A stretch of 64,000 nt of DNA from Prosapia bicincta. Its lineage: Eukaryota > Arthropoda > Insecta > Hemiptera > Cercopidae. The stretch's first letter is position 1, and each line of letters begins with the position of its first letter. Under the pieces are notes generated by a model. That model saw only the letters and a program-made list of their open reading frames with translations. It ran no database searches and was not told the DNA's origin. The stretch is from contig JBAIZL010000001.1 in assembly GCA_036971475.1 (NCBI GenBank), positions 143,699,192-143,763,191 on the forward strand. Direction: 5' to 3'. Positions 13,081 to 24,739 of this stretch are shown piece by piece. The position numbers and the translations under genes are program-made.

Positions 13081-15310
13081 CTTCATTTATATTTCTAGTA
13101 CCACGAAATTCATAGCTAAAAATCTGAATAAATTTATATACACTTATACAGTTATAGAACGTTTTATAAGGTAATGTATTAGTACAAAAAAAAATACTGT
13201 TTGTATAATTTCGTGGAAGTCAAAATGAAGTCAAAATAAAGGATAATGTTACCCGTTATTGATATAAAAAAATAACTTTAACAATTGGTATGTCTCAAAA
13301 AGAATAGGAAGGTCTTACAATTATTAAATTTCGAAGGTTGTACATTTTTTACAGGTCGGTCCTGATCTAAATTGAATTATTATTTGATACTGTATTTTTC
13401 GTAATAGAATTTGTAGTCAGTTTTTTATATTGGAGGTATTTTATTACACAATTCGACAGTACTTCTAGTTTTGTAATATGTACAAGAACGACATGTTCAT
13501 CTGGATAGTGTAAGGATAGACCGGAAGGTACAACTTGTTGATATCTCTGAAGAATATCTCAGCAAGAGAAGTTAGCACATTTCAGCTCTTTACTCTGTGT
13601 TCTGAATGTCTTCAAACCTGCAATAAAGTGTATAGGAACGTATAAAGAATGCTGTCGGTTGCCATTTGCAAAGTTAGCATGTTATATTACGGCGTTTGCT
13701 GATAAATCTAATTTCATAGGATTCGAATTTTTCAGTAGCGTCCATTATTCTCGATTTATTTGTTTCATGTTTTTTTTTTAATACTAATATTTCCATTCAA
13801 ATCGTGGCCTAATAATTATTAATCCTATTTATGATTCATAACTATTAGGTAAGTAATCCATACATTCGCACGAACCTAGACAGAGTTACTTAAATGAAAC
13901 CCAGTACCTTGATATCTTATATAGTCTTTTCCATCCTAACCAAAAATCTCTATTCCTATATATCTGCTATAAAGGCTATTCTGAGCATTATCTAACTACC
14001 TTTTCTCACTATAAAATACATGTAGCTCATCTCTCTTAATATTGTTGTAGGTTTATCTCTTTTTCTGAATTCTGTATCGAACTTGATTGTTCCCATTACA
14101 ATTGAACACGCAATTGTGAAAATATTTATCTCTTTTTCGTCGACAAATACCAAGTTCAGTCGCAAACCGACTAAGAAAGATGAATCACTTGAACATATTT
14201 TTGTTTCATATTTAAACTAGGACCGAATGTTTCAAAGATTTCTCTTGCTGATCTAAATCATGACATCCTCCTAATTTGTCATCCGTTACTCCGTGAGAGG
14301 ATATAGAAGAGAGATTATGTCCTGAATCTCGTGAAAGGGCATAAACATAAATGTTATCTATTGAAGTTATTGCAAGTAAAATAAGAGTAAGTAGGGTGTA
14401 AGAAGAAAGTAATGGTCATGGGACTAAGGTACAAATATGGGATCACTCAATAATGGGTAGGATCGCTTATCTGAAATATGTCTGATCTCAATCTGGCTGG
14501 AGGTAATGTACACGCCTAACTCAGTATATATCCTTACAAAGTGTATCCAATATAATATTGTTTTACATAGTGTGCCGTAGATAGTAATTTGCGTGTTATT
14601 TCTTTTCAGAGAAATACGCAGATTCTATACCTCCGACTGCGCCTATAATTGCCAATTAAATCTTGGTTCAATTTATTTATCGTTTCTACACCTTAACGAT
14701 ATTATTGTAGTTATTCACTAGTCACGCTAATAAAATAATTAGGGGTGACTGTGTTTTAGAAGGATTGTAGGTTACAAATCTTTCTAAGTACAAAATTTTC
14801 ATAAATTCTATCGAACAATTTAATTTTACTATAAATATTTTGATCCTGACTTTCGAAACAGCTAGGTACAGATGCGCGGATTATGACCGTCATGGATCGC
14901 TGGTATATAGTTTTATAACATGGAACATCCCATTCTACATATGCTGTATACATTTTTCAGAAGCTTTGTTGAAAATGCAGTTTCTATGGAAACAAGAAAT
15001 TAAGAACTTGAAACATTTCTCACACGGATACATTCACACATGAAAACATTTTGGACAACACAAATTATATGAGTTGATCATAATAATCACAAATCACATT
15101 ACTGGAAGTGATTTTTTGAAACATATGTTTTGTTATAACTGAATATGTTTTCTAAACTTAAATTAAAGAAGAGAACAAACAACTGTACTGACTCACCGGA
15201 AAAATATATGCCAAAGGATTCATTAGAAACTGAAGCGCGAAGTAATTCTAACAGGTGATTATAAATTTATATTTACTTAATACCAGCATGTAATATCTAT
15301 GAGGGTTACC
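13081..15310. other. No gene seen
   Basis: AT-rich spacer. Two overlapping opposite-strand frames near 14756-15043 shadow one another and carry no recognisable motif. Confidence 0.35.
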
Positions 15311-15320
15311 ACGAAATAAT

Positions 15321-15539
15321 TGAAAAGAAACCCAATACGACAAAAATATCAAAAATAACAAATATAACAAATAAAATCACTAGGAAATAAGGCGAGTCAT
15401 CACTCAAGTTTGTAACTTCTTGTTTGGTATATTGTAATATTGTTTAGGACCTTCTGATAATGCTGGCATGGTTTATTCTTAAGTAAATTGTTTTATTTGT
15501 TATTTTTGATTATTTTTGTGGTATTAGGGTTCTTTCGCA
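15321..15539. repeat. Imperfect foldback repeat
   Basis: 15321-15376 and 15489-15539 are imperfect reverse complements. Both carry GAAAGAACCC/GAAAAGAAACCC, then the CAAAAAT..TCAAAAATAACAAAT stretch. The inner side of the right arm has CTGATAATGCTGGCATGG, similar to CTGAAGATGCTGGTACTG in the palindrome at 16962. It is an older and more diverged member of the foldback class seen elsewhere in the window. Confidence 0.5.
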
Positions 15540-15889
15540 TATTTTCATTGTAATATATTGTACCACTGTGCTCATTCTTATGTATATCTACGTGGGTATT
15601 TATGTAGGCCTAAAACAACGACTAATTTGTATTAATATCTTTTAAATAACTATGTGTAAAAAAACATTTTAAAGATTAAATGCTGCTCTGTTGCATACAA
15701 CCTAAAAAGGAATTTACCAATAAGAAATATCAATATTTATTTTGGTAACTTTAAAAAATATATCTGTTTTATAATAAAACTATAGTTCCTTATATATTGA
15801 AATTATGTCAATTGTTTCTCTGTATTACCTGGGATTATTTTAATAATGTTTAAATGTTATATAGTATACTATAATGTTATAATAAAACG

Positions 15890-16220
15890 ATCTCCACGGC
15901 TTCAGAACAGATTAGGCTCTGTTGTTGCCGGTTTATATAGACCGAATTGTAAGAGCAATTAGAGTTATTTTTATAGTGGTGATGAGCGTAAAACCACCTT
16001 CAGGAAGGATTGTTTATTTATTAGGGGCTGTATATAACAAACTATTAAAACGATTCGCAAAACGACAAATTTTAAAAGATTCAAATAATAATTATAAAGG
16101 GATCACTGATGAAGTTCGTTTTTCTTCTTGAAAATGTTACTCAGTGTATCGGAAGGCTGCAGCTAAGTGCTCTACACCGATAAGGTCCCTCCGGATTTTA
16201 GTAATAATAATAATAATAAA
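15890..16220 (+). mobile_element. Possible LINE 3' tail ending in (TAA)n
   Basis: A GC-richer patch containing GATAAGGTCCCTCCGG is followed by a (TAA)6-type tail at 16202-16220. Non-LTR retrotransposons of the I/Nimb type end in short UTRs plus (TAA)n. A 69-codon open frame (15922-16131) runs up to the tail but shows no RT or endonuclease motif. It may equally be a chance microsatellite next to unrelated DNA. Confidence 0.3.
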
Positions 16221-16676
16221 TCGGAATACCTCAATTGAGTCCTTATCATCTTCGGAGGTATCTACAATAAGATATTACTAAGTATTCTACTCGTGTAAGC
16301 TGAACCATAAACGTGAATATAAAACGGGAAAGGCTAGCGACTTACTATTTTTTTCAGATGTTCTCTTTTCTCCATTTTTTTATATTTATGAAAATTTAAT
16401 ACGTGTTATTTGTAGCTTACAACTATTTTTATACTACTTAAAATGTTCGAGATCCGGTATGGTGAGAATAATTGTGCGAATGGTTAGAAAATATTTAAAA
16501 GTTTGGAGAGAGATTTTACTAGCATATATTAAAAAAAGTTAAATCGTATAAAATTGCTAAATACGTTATAAATCCCGGAAGTGCAGATAGTGTTTTATTA
16601 TTAAAACTTTCTAACAATATTGTTACTGGGTTTATCTATGAAACTTTGTCTTTTATGTATTACAGAACAGTAAAAG

Positions 16677-16679
<3 letters not shown>

Positions 16680-16708
<29 letters not shown>
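16680..16708. repeat. (TA)n microsatellite
   Basis: TA tract on the left side of two successive palindromes. Confidence 0.95.
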
Positions 16709-16710
<2 letters not shown>

Positions 16711-16721
16711 GTGTTTATTAA

Positions 16722-16838
16722 TAAAGAAATAAGTCAAAATACAAATACAAGAATTACTATTGAATTTACAATTCAATTTACTAAGATATGGTAAATTCAA
16801 TAATTATTCTTGTATTTGTATTTTGACTAATTTCTTTA
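16722..16838. repeat. 47-bp-arm palindrome
   Basis: The left arm 16722-16768 (TAAAGAAATAAGTCAAAATA...) and the right arm 16792-16838 are reverse complements with about two differences, around a 23-bp spacer. It lies immediately right of a TA tract and immediately left of a second palindrome. Confidence 0.75.
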
Positions 16839-16845
16839 TATATAA

Positions 16846-17052
16846 TTAATAAATTAAAAACATTTCAAAAACAAGAATACTTTTAATGCATATATTATTC
16901 AAAGATTTCGCCGATAAAACAGTACCAGCATCTTCTAACCTGTTTAGATAACTATTTTCCTGAAGATGCTGGTACTGTTTTATCGGTGAAAAGCTTTGAA
17001 TAATATATGCATTAAAAGTACTCTTGTTTTTGAAGTGTTTTTAATTTATTAA
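16846..17052. repeat. 90-bp-arm palindrome with CTGAAGATG...GAAA core
   Basis: Arms 16846-16935 and 16962-17052 are about 95% identical in inverted orientation. Reading outward from the centre, the right arm has CTGAAGATGCTGGTACTG, a loop, ATCGGTGAAAAG, then an AT-rich tail. CTGANGA...GAAA with a possible 5-bp helix (CTGGT/ATCGG) between them is the shape of a hammerhead-ribozyme core, and Penelope-like retroelements are known to carry such motifs. A TA tract follows at 17083. Derivation from paired inverted retroelement tails is an inference. Confidence 0.7.
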
Positions 17053-17080
17053 CTATATTACAAGAAAACATATAAATATA

Positions 17081-17082
<2 letters not shown>

Positions 17083-17116
<34 letters not shown>
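17083..17116. repeat. (TA)n microsatellite
   Basis: TA tract to the right of the twin palindromes. Confidence 0.95.
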
Positions 17117-17122
<6 letters not shown>

Positions 17123-17433
17123 GTTCTTATGAAAAACACACCTTTCAAATCTCACTATAATGCTAAAACTTCAATTAGTTTCGACTCTTGGTAAATATAT
17201 ATAATAATTGGTGAATAATTATCAAAAAATTATTACGCAAATACGTCATAAAAAAAGTGTTTAACTAGATTGTTCTTTATTTAATAGGTCTTTCGAAATA
17301 GTAGACAATATACACTGCTATATCAAACTTTAGCAATCAAACATGCAAAGTAAACCAAAAAATCTATTCATCTAACATTTTAAAAAGATCCTTAGTATTT
17401 ATACTGATTGATTTTAGATATGGAAAAAAGAAA

Positions 17434-18528
17434 ATGGGAAAATCATCAAAGTTTTATTTGAAAGAAGTAGCAGCAATAAGTACCATCTTAACTGAAATGC
17501 TAAATGGCAGAAACCATACATCTAAGCAAAAGAGCTCAATAAAAGTGGGAACAAATAAAAAAAAGGTAAAGTGCAGTAACGAAGATACTTGTTCAAAAGT
17601 TTGTACAAGTCATTATGTAGTTTGTAACAAAAACGAAAATTTTAAAAAAAGTTCCACTAATATAAGTGAAGTCTCTACTACTAAAACATCAAAAACAACG
17701 AGTAAACACGGCAAAATGGAAGTGAAAGTCCTTTGCCCGCGATACGTTATTCCGTTTGACGACGAGTTACCGTTGAAAGGTTTCTGGAATCGATCGGAAA
17801 CATCTGTTAAATTGATTAAAAAATTGTCGTCAAAACTAAAAGTACTACCTTTATCAACTTTCTTAGTAAAGGCAAAGCTTGAAAAGAAAAAATCAATTTT
17901 GAAAAAAGAAAAATTAAATAATAGGACAGTGAAGAATTCGTATGCAGACGATGAGAACATTATAACAGATAGTGTAAGAAATGTAGTTGTTGAACAAACA
18001 TCAGGAAACGGAAATGATTTAGTAGAACCAAAGCAACAAAACAGAAAGTTGATGACACATTTTGGAAGTAATAAAGGCAAAACCTATGATAAAAAAGATG
18101 TGGAATCTCCGACATTAGACAAAGTGAAACTTACAGTAAATATTGACAAAGAGAAAGATGTAAAACAAAGCGAAGAGCAAAAATTATCGGAGAGAAAGAA
18201 ACCAACCCTCATGACGAATGGCAATGCTAATTCAACAAAAAACGAAATAGAAAAGAGTGTCCCAATAAATAAACACGAGCTTAATCAACGGTATCCTGAT
18301 GCACGAGCTACAAACCCATACGGACCGTCGTCGTTGACACTGAAGGAAATGTCGGATATGTTTTTCTCTACGGCTGTTGTTCTCAAACATTTCCCTGACG
18401 ATCTGAAGCATTCAAGGCTGACTGACCTGAACCCACCGGAGTCCTTGCTGAAAGCAGTAACTGTCCTTGATCATATAACGAAGACTCTTAGTTCTACCGG
18501 TCTTCAGGACGGCATCAGTGCTGCTTAA
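17434..18528 (+). CDS. Unrecognised 364-residue lysine/serine-rich protein (single exon or terminal exon)
   Basis: By far the longest non-repetitive ORF here, and GC-richer than its flanks, especially in the last 250 bases. I do not recognise the family. Residues 1-27 (MGKSSKFYLKEVAAISTIL...) could form an amphipathic helix. Residues about 28-95 are Lys/Ser/Thr-rich with several cysteines. Residues about 96-150 (LCPRYVIPFDDELPLKGFW...) look folded. Residues 150-280 are charged and probably disordered. Residues 281-364 (NQRYPDARATNPYGPSSL, then a long helix-rich stretch around SDMFFSTAVVLKHFPDDL) look like a conserved domain. There is no signal peptide or transmembrane segment. The frame is also open upstream to a stop at 17302, and TTTTAG at 17412-17417 could be a splice acceptor, so this may be a last exon; ATG 17434 is the first in-frame ATG. 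AATAAA follows at 18722. Confidence 0.6.
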   Translation: MGKSSKFYLKEVAAISTILTEMLNGRNHTSKQKSSIKVGTNKKKVKCSNEDTCSKVCTSHYVVCNKNENFKKSSTNISEVSTTKTSKTTSKHGKMEVKVLCPRYVIPFDDELPLKGFWNRSETSVKLIKKLSSKLKVLPLSTFLVKAKLEKKKSILKKEKLNNRTVKNSYADDENIITDSVRNVVVEQTSGNGNDLVEPKQQNRKLMTHFGSNKGKTYDKKDVESPTLDKVKLTVNIDKEKDVKQSEEQKLSERKKPTLMTNGNANSTKNEIEKSVPINKHELNQRYPDARATNPYGPSSLTLKEMSDMFFSTAVVLKHFPDDLKHSRLTDLNPPESLLKAVTVLDHITKTLSSTGLQDGISAA

Positions 18529-18721
18529 AGGAGACTCAATTGAAGTTGTATGCATACAACGATGACTTTGATGCAATAACACAATTTAGTTTTATGAAAT
18601 GCACACTTAAAAAGGCTCCGGGACAAAAATATAATGGGGGTTTCCTTATACATATCTAAAATGAAAGAGATTCTTCTGAGCATCTGTTATTGTAACTGAT
18701 TAATTTTAGTTAATATCAAAA

Positions 18722-18727
18722 AATAAA
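18722..18727 (+). terminator. Polyadenylation signal candidate for the 364-aa gene
   Basis: AATAAA lies 194 bases after the stop codon; further AATAAA-like motifs occur near 18770. The position fits a short 3' UTR, but the hexamer is frequent by chance in DNA this AT-rich. Confidence 0.35.
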
Positions 18728-18780
18728 TGAGTATTTTAAAATGTTATAAATGAAAATATAACTATTTATAAATAAATAAG

Positions 18781-18828
18781 CGAGAAAAGAGAGACATAGC
18801 TAGAGAGAAAGAGACAGAGAGAGAGTGA
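18781..18828. repeat. GA-rich simple repeat
   Basis: Imperfect (GA)n with AGAGAGAAAGAGACAGAGAG-type composition just downstream of the 364-aa ORF. Confidence 0.8.
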
Positions 18829-18829
18829 T

Positions 18830-20525
18830 CTCTTTAAATTTGGTCAAGATTTATCAAAGTTAAGCTTACCCTTTGTTCCTTGACGATTAGATATATTTAT
18901 ATAAGCTGATAAAATTATTACAATATATTGATTTTTGCTATTCATTTTCAACTTTGTGATCTCGGGTTGACCTTTAATAAAATGTGGTCGGCATTCAACC
19001 GCTCAATTTTACCAGAGGTTGGCAAGGTAAGTAGACCTTAAGATTCTGTCTACCTGAGTGATGAAAAGACAAATAAATCATACGGCGCCCCCGCCTGGGT
19101 GTTTACATTATAATCAATAAAGTGTTCTATTCACTAGAGAAATAATTTTCCCAACTAAATTCAAATGAAACAGAACAATGATTTTTAAAGTTCTAAAAAT
19201 TTATTTTGAAAAATATATATGTTGTTCTTCCTACGATTTGCACGATCTATAAAAATCGAAACTTATATTAAATTAGAAAATTTAATAGTCATAAAATCTA
19301 AAAATTCTAAAAATTTTCGACGCGTGTAATATGTTATGTGGAATCAATAGTAAACAATCAAATCATTTAAATTCTTACTATGACCTATAAAGCCCTTAGA
19401 CTACACAAATTTAAGCAGCTATCTGGAAGAAAACGTTCTGAATATATAGATCAAACTGAAAAACGTTTCAATAATAAGATTGTGGTGATAGTTTTGTATT
19501 GAGCTGGTATTTTTTAGCTTTGGGCTGAAGTGTAGCTACATCTTCAATGTCGACCTCACTTTATAGAAATAATTTCAAATGAAGGCGTTGATCCAAGAGT
19601 ATAAAATTAGTTTCTCTAAAAAAACTTTATTGAAATAAATTTAATTTAGAAACTAACTAATTGCTTTTATACTTCTTTAAACTTCTTACTTTTATAATCA
19701 TACCTCCAATTTTTATAAAAGAAAATATCGAAAATTATCTGACTAATGTCATTTGGAAGTGATTTATTATGAATTTGCTAGAGAGTCGCTTTTACAAAAA
19801 TACTTTTTCACTAGTGAAAACACATGTCAAATCCATCACAGACGTACTAAAGACATATACATACACTACCGTAACAGATTCAGTACCCTCTGATATTTTA
19901 TGATTGGAATATTGTTATTTCATCTTCTGCACAAAGTTGACCCAGAAGCTTAACCATTAACTATAAAGAACTAACTAACGACTAAGAGTTTTGTCTAGTT
20001 TTGCTTTAAACTTTAACGTGAATTCATTATTAAAACAAGCTTTTTATTTCAAATAAGGTAAGTATTGAGGTATGTAGTGAAATTTATTCCATTTTCTTTT
20101 GATAAATATTTAGTAAATTCTTTTATTAGAAGAGAGAATTGTAAAATTAAAATACAATCTGTAATGCTGAATATCGAACTACAGCGAGACAACAAAGGGC
20201 AGTGAGCAATAATCGTTTCTCTCGTCTCAATTAAAAAGATATTACGTATCTCGGCTAAATCGTTTTACACTGAGAATCTATCGATTCAGTGATATGGGTA
20301 CCTGATTTGTTTACTAGTTTAAAGTCCTTTGAAGTTAAGGAAATGTCTATTTATTATAAGAACAAGGATAACTTGTAACTGAAACAAAGATCTAGATTTA
20401 GGCGATAAGTTTCAGAATTTCAAAAACATTTACTTTTTACTACAATATATAATGATCTTTGATTTTGATGTGCTTTGTACCAAAAAACAAAGCATTCGAA
20501 GATGCAAAAAGTATTGATAAATTGT
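18830..20525. other. No gene seen; one consensus splice donor
   Basis: AT-rich. GGCAAGGTAAGTAG near 19021 is a good match to a splice donor (AAG|GTAAGT), preceded by a slightly GC-richer stretch, but no reading frame supports an exon. Confidence 0.3.
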
Positions 20526-20740
20526 AACACTCTTAAAAATAAGGTGTTACATATAAATTCATTTATATATTTGATTTTTATTTAATAATTATATCGTCCC
20601 AATATAAAAGGAAATTGTTTGCACATTGTTTTATTTTGCACATTGTGAAGCTATCGTAGGTGGTGAGCGCTCCTAGCAGGCGGAATAGAAAAATATCGTA
20701 CGAGTTAGTAACTTAGGGTAATTAACCACATCACGCCATG

Positions 20741-20798
20741 TGACGTAAGCATGTCGCGATACCTGACAACCAATCAAAATATTTATATATATAAATAA
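20741..20798 (+). promoter_or_regulatory. Core promoter of duplicated copy 1 (CRE-like, CCAAT, TATA)
   Basis: TGACGTAAG (20741-20749) resembles a cAMP-response or bZIP site. CCAAT lies at 20770-20774 and TATATATAAATAAGG at 20784-20798, so the spacing is that of a classical promoter. A start site about 30 bp downstream would give a leader of about 110 nt before the ATG at 20941. The whole segment is missing from copy 2. Confidence 0.45.
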
Positions 20799-20940
20799 GG
20801 GTGGGAGTTTGTTTGAAAATTCCGTTGGCGAACACTTGGAAACCCCCCACTTCTCACAAAGTCTTTGAACGAGACGGATGTGATGGCACTTTCGGACATA
20901 ACCTAGAAATTTATAAGCTTCCAGTATTCAAAATTTAAGA

Positions 20941-21020
20941 TGTCAAAGCCGATACCAAATTTTATAAACGCAACAAAAGAAGAAGTCAGAAACGATTATT
21001 TATGTGTTCCAAATAAGTAA
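20941..21020 (+). CDS. Candidate first coding exon, copy 1 (26 codons)
   Basis: ATG in fair context (TTTAAGATGT) opens a 26-codon frame: N-terminus MSKPIPNFINATKEEV, then a stretch ending DYLCVPNK. The frame stops at TAAGTAA, whose GTAAAAG is a usable splice donor (AATAA|GTAAAAG), so it may be the 5' coding exon of a larger gene rather than a micro-protein. The pattern of a short N-terminal helix followed by YLxxP before an exon end loosely recalls the first exon of animal glutamine synthetase. That is only a guess, and no second exon was found. It lies 140 bp downstream of a TATA box. Confidence 0.4.
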
Positions 21021-21378
21021 AAGTTTATATCATTTTTGTTTAAGAGCGCTGATTCCAAAAGCGATGTGCAGTGATTAGTGTACAAAGCAATGTTTAATGA
21101 TATGTGTTACAGTGTTTTACAAGTAATGTGCATAACCAGGTACGTTTCAGATAATAATAAAGAAAATGTATTTTAATGTTAACTAAGTTGAATTTTAATA
21201 GATAAACTGTTAACACATGAACGGTAGAAATTGTCCTTTGAATATTCATTTCTAAAATAAATTTTGGAAAACTTACTAACATACATTGAAAAGTTACTAC
21301 CTTCTCGATATATATAGATTTTACAGGTTAATAAGTAACTAAAATGTATGGCAGTAATGTTAGCAGTAATTAAAAAAG

Positions 21379-22756
21379 TAAAGTGTCTGTATAGAAGAGC
21401 TCATATAAGTCAATTAAAATTGAAACAGGGACATTCTGAAAAGGGTAGATTATTTATTAGACGTATAAAAGAGTATTAAAAGTTAATGTTGGAAGAAATT
21501 CAAGTGATTGTTTAATTTTTAAAAGGGGAATTGACTAATAAGGAAAATGGGATTTGCCTTGATATGCAATTTTACAAAATCATGACGACACATTTACATA
21601 ATTGCGTGTCGAAAGGGCCCAATGACATGCAATTACAATACTACACGAGATAGACACTGACAAAATCTCAAAATACATAATACTACACGAAGAGACTAAA
21701 ACACTTAACCAAAACTTGTATATGAATGTACAATCCTAGTTTCTGTTAGGTTTTATTTCTTACTTTATAAATGCAAGAGCTTAGTCAAAATTTTAATATT
21801 AAATTGTTAAAGCAATGTTTGAGAGAAAATTTAAAAATAATGAATTGAATAAAGTCCTTGTTGTGTCAACAACTAGCTGTATGGTTTTTAAATCAAAGTA
21901 TGGAATTTGATTTAAGAATAAGGTATTTGGATTCAAAATATGTGTTTTGAAAACCAGGGTTTTTGTATAAGACGTACGAATGTTGTAAAAATAACACAGA
22001 GAAGTTATAAAGCAATGGTGCAGTCCTAGTTTGTAAATTGGGAGAGAATGTTTGAGTAATTATATATAGCGTCGTTTGAATGTGGTAATTTGTGGCTTAC
22101 AGGGAGTAAGCAGTTTTGCAGATCCTAGGTAGTGGAATGTGATAAATACAGCTAGTGATAGGTTAGGTTTGTTGACACGAAAAGAAACAAATGAAGAAGA
22201 GAATTGAATTGATAAATGATTTGAAGGGATTTTTAATAAAGAAATAATTTGATTGAACATTAATAACGAATTTAGAAAGTAAAGAATTTAAAAATTGAAA
22301 ACATAAATTTGGATTCATAAAAGTTTATGAAACAAAATGTTTACAAGAAGTCAGATTTTTGTGAAAGTAATTAATGTGTGTAATATTTTTGAAAATTTTA
22401 AAATGTGAAATGTGTAGAATGTCTTTGCAATAGAACGTTGTCAAACCGGTAGATTTGTAAAAAGCTAATGAGTGAGAAAGCGGATGTGCTTCCGTTGTTG
22501 TAATACTTTGTTTAGCGGTTAGGGGGAATATCTAGCATTTCATAGTTGAGAATGTAGGTAAACAAAAACATCCGTTTTCCAGTAGATTGTTTATACTTCT
22601 ACTATAGTACGTTCAAGCTCTCTATAGTATATATTTTGATCAAATGTAAAAGGGGACTTCACAGACACTGCACACTCTCATGTATAAAATGTTGAAGTAG
22701 AAATAAGATGTAATGTCGAACAAAAATTTTCTTTTCAAGTCGACAAGAGAAAATTT
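21379..22756. other. Spacer between duplicated blocks; no gene seen
   Basis: AT-rich sequence, probably the first intron or intergenic DNA between the two duplicated exons. No recognisable feature. Confidence 0.4.
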
Positions 22757-23440
22757 AACACTCTAATAAATAAGGTGTTACATATAAATTCATTTATATA
22801 TTTAATTTTTATTTAATAATTATATCGTCCCAATATAAAAGAAAATTTTTGTTTTATTTTTGCACATTGTGAAACTAGCGTAGGTTATGAGCGCTCCTAG
22901 CACAAAAATTCCGTAGACGTACCCTTGACACTTCTCAAAACGTCTTTGAACGAGACGGACGTGATGTCACTTTCGGACATAACCTAGAAATTTATAGGCT
23001 TCCAGTATACAAAATTTAAGATGTCAAGGCGGGTACCAAATTTTATAAACGCAACAAAAGAAGAAGTCAGAAGAGATTATTTATGTGTTCCAAATAAGTA
23101 AACGTATATATCATTTTCGTTTAAGAGCGTTGATTCCAAAAGCGATGTGCAGAGATTAGTGTACAAAGCAATGTTTAATGATATGTGTTATAGTGTAATG
23201 TGCACCACTAGGTACTTTTTAGTTAATAATAAAGAAAATGTATTTTAATGTTAACTAAGTTGAATTTTAATAGATAAACTGTTAACATGTTAACACATGA
23301 ACGATAGAAATTGCCCTTTGAATAATCATTTCTAAAATTAAATTGGCAAACTTAAGTTACTACCTTCTCGATATATATATAAATTTTAAAGGTTAATAAG
23401 TAATTAAAATGTATGAAATAGTTAGCAGTAATTAAAAAGA
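22757..23440 (+). repeat. Duplicated block, copy 2
   Basis: Starts AACACTCTAATAAATAAGG, about 2.23 kb downstream of copy 1, same orientation. The CCAAT/TATA segment of copy 1 is deleted: the sequence jumps from GCGCTCCTAGCA to AAAATTCCGT. The similarity then resumes through the exon and about 400 bp beyond. This is an old tandem duplication followed by indels. Confidence 0.85.
23021..23100 (+). CDS. Candidate first coding exon, copy 2 (promoter lost)
   Basis: The same 26-codon frame as copy 1 with four changed residues: MSRRVPNFINATKEEV at the start, and R for N before DYLCVPNK. It has the same TAAGTAA end and GTAAACG donor candidate. All base differences between the two exons change the amino acid, so there is no sign of purifying selection; the conservation may merely reflect the age of the duplication. 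With the TATA/CCAAT segment missing, this copy is either silent or driven from elsewhere. It could be a pseudo-exon. Confidence 0.3.
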
Positions 23441-23569
23441 AAAATTACACGACACATTGGTGTCATTTGTTCCTTCGTAATTTGTCATTGATTAATAAAT
23501 TGTATAAGTTTGTATTTTAAAGCTTTAAATTATCATTTCTAGTAATTTAGTTCTACCTTCAAGATAAGA

Positions 23570-23630
23570 AGACCGCCATAGACAGACAGTTTCCGCCTGA
23601 GCTATGACGGAGAACTAGAAGCCCTGGTAA
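23570..23630 (+). other. GC-richer segment with strong splice donor (possible small exon)
   Basis: A segment starting after TACCTTCAAG and ending CCCTG|GTAAGTAAGG, with GC content far above its flanks. All frames are short or closed, so if real it would be an untranslated exon. Only the donor consensus supports it. Confidence 0.25.
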
Positions 23631-23911
23631 GTAAGGTTAATTAATTTGTTAATTAGTAATTAACACACATTTTTAATAAAGATAAAAACTTACCCGATAT
23701 TAAAAAGGGCGAGCATTACAAAATAATAAACAATAGAAAATACAACTGCCAAGACAAAAGAATTACTTGGAGAATCAACATATTTTCAAATATGTCATTA
23801 CTAGGCTCTTTATTATACATTAGATTCCTAGAAAACCTATAATTCTAATAAATTCAGTAATGGCCTAAAAACACTGAACCTGGATCTACCTATGGTTCAT
23901 CACTTCTTGCT

Positions 23912-24095
<184 letters not shown>

Positions 24096-24690
24096 ATTTA
24101 TTTAGTAGAGTATTCAAATACTTTAAGTAAAATTTAATCACTGGTAAAGAAAGATTTGTATAATTCATTGCAAATGTGTATGTGTGTTTCCATTTTAAAT
24201 ATGTTATATACATATCAATACTGGTGATTGGATTACATGTTTTACTTAGATATTACTGACTTATTATAGATTGCCTAGTAATAGATTTAAATTACGTGAT
24301 TTGGATTTATGACAGATTTGGATTACCGTGATATTTGCAGATTTCATAGTATATTTTATTTGTTAGCTAAATGTTTTTATGTTAGTAGAGTTATTAATCA
24401 CACCAAACGTAAATACAAATTGTGTAACTGGTAATATTCCACTAGGATAGGATTGCTTTCAAACAGGAAGCATTATAAATGGTTTTCTGAGGGAAAAGTT
24501 ATTTAAGACTCTTCTTTTATTATCTCGAACAATCAGATGTAGAATATAAGCTCTACTGTGCTATCACGATAATAACCATAGGGTCGTGCATATTTTTTTA
24601 TGAATATTTTAAGGAAAGTAAAAATAGGGAGCATAAATTTGGTGTTGTTCGAAAAGTTACTAACATTAAATCTTATTTGTAGCCTACCTT

Positions 24691-24691
<1 letters not shown>

Positions 24692-24732
<41 letters not shown>
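24692..24732. repeat. (CA)n microsatellite
   Basis: AC run of about 40 bp with a broken end (ACCACACA). Confidence 0.97.
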
Positions 24733-24733
<1 letters not shown>

Positions 24734-24739
24734 ACACAT

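Larger units (their letters stand above)
20526..21378 (+). repeat. Duplicated block, copy 1
   Basis: Starts AACACTCTTAAAAATAAGG and ends near TTAGCAGTAATTAAAAAAG. It matches 22757-23440 in direct orientation at roughly 85-90% outside indels. It includes a promoter-like segment and a short start-codon exon, and the similarity continues through the following 400 bases. Copy 1 has about 145 bp (roughly 20680-20825) that is absent from copy 2. Confidence 0.85.

Noticed and set aside
17613..18080. 155-codon minus-strand frame
   Set aside because: Antisense shadow of the 364-residue ORF; Phe/Ser/Leu-rich as expected for the complement of a Lys/Glu-rich gene.
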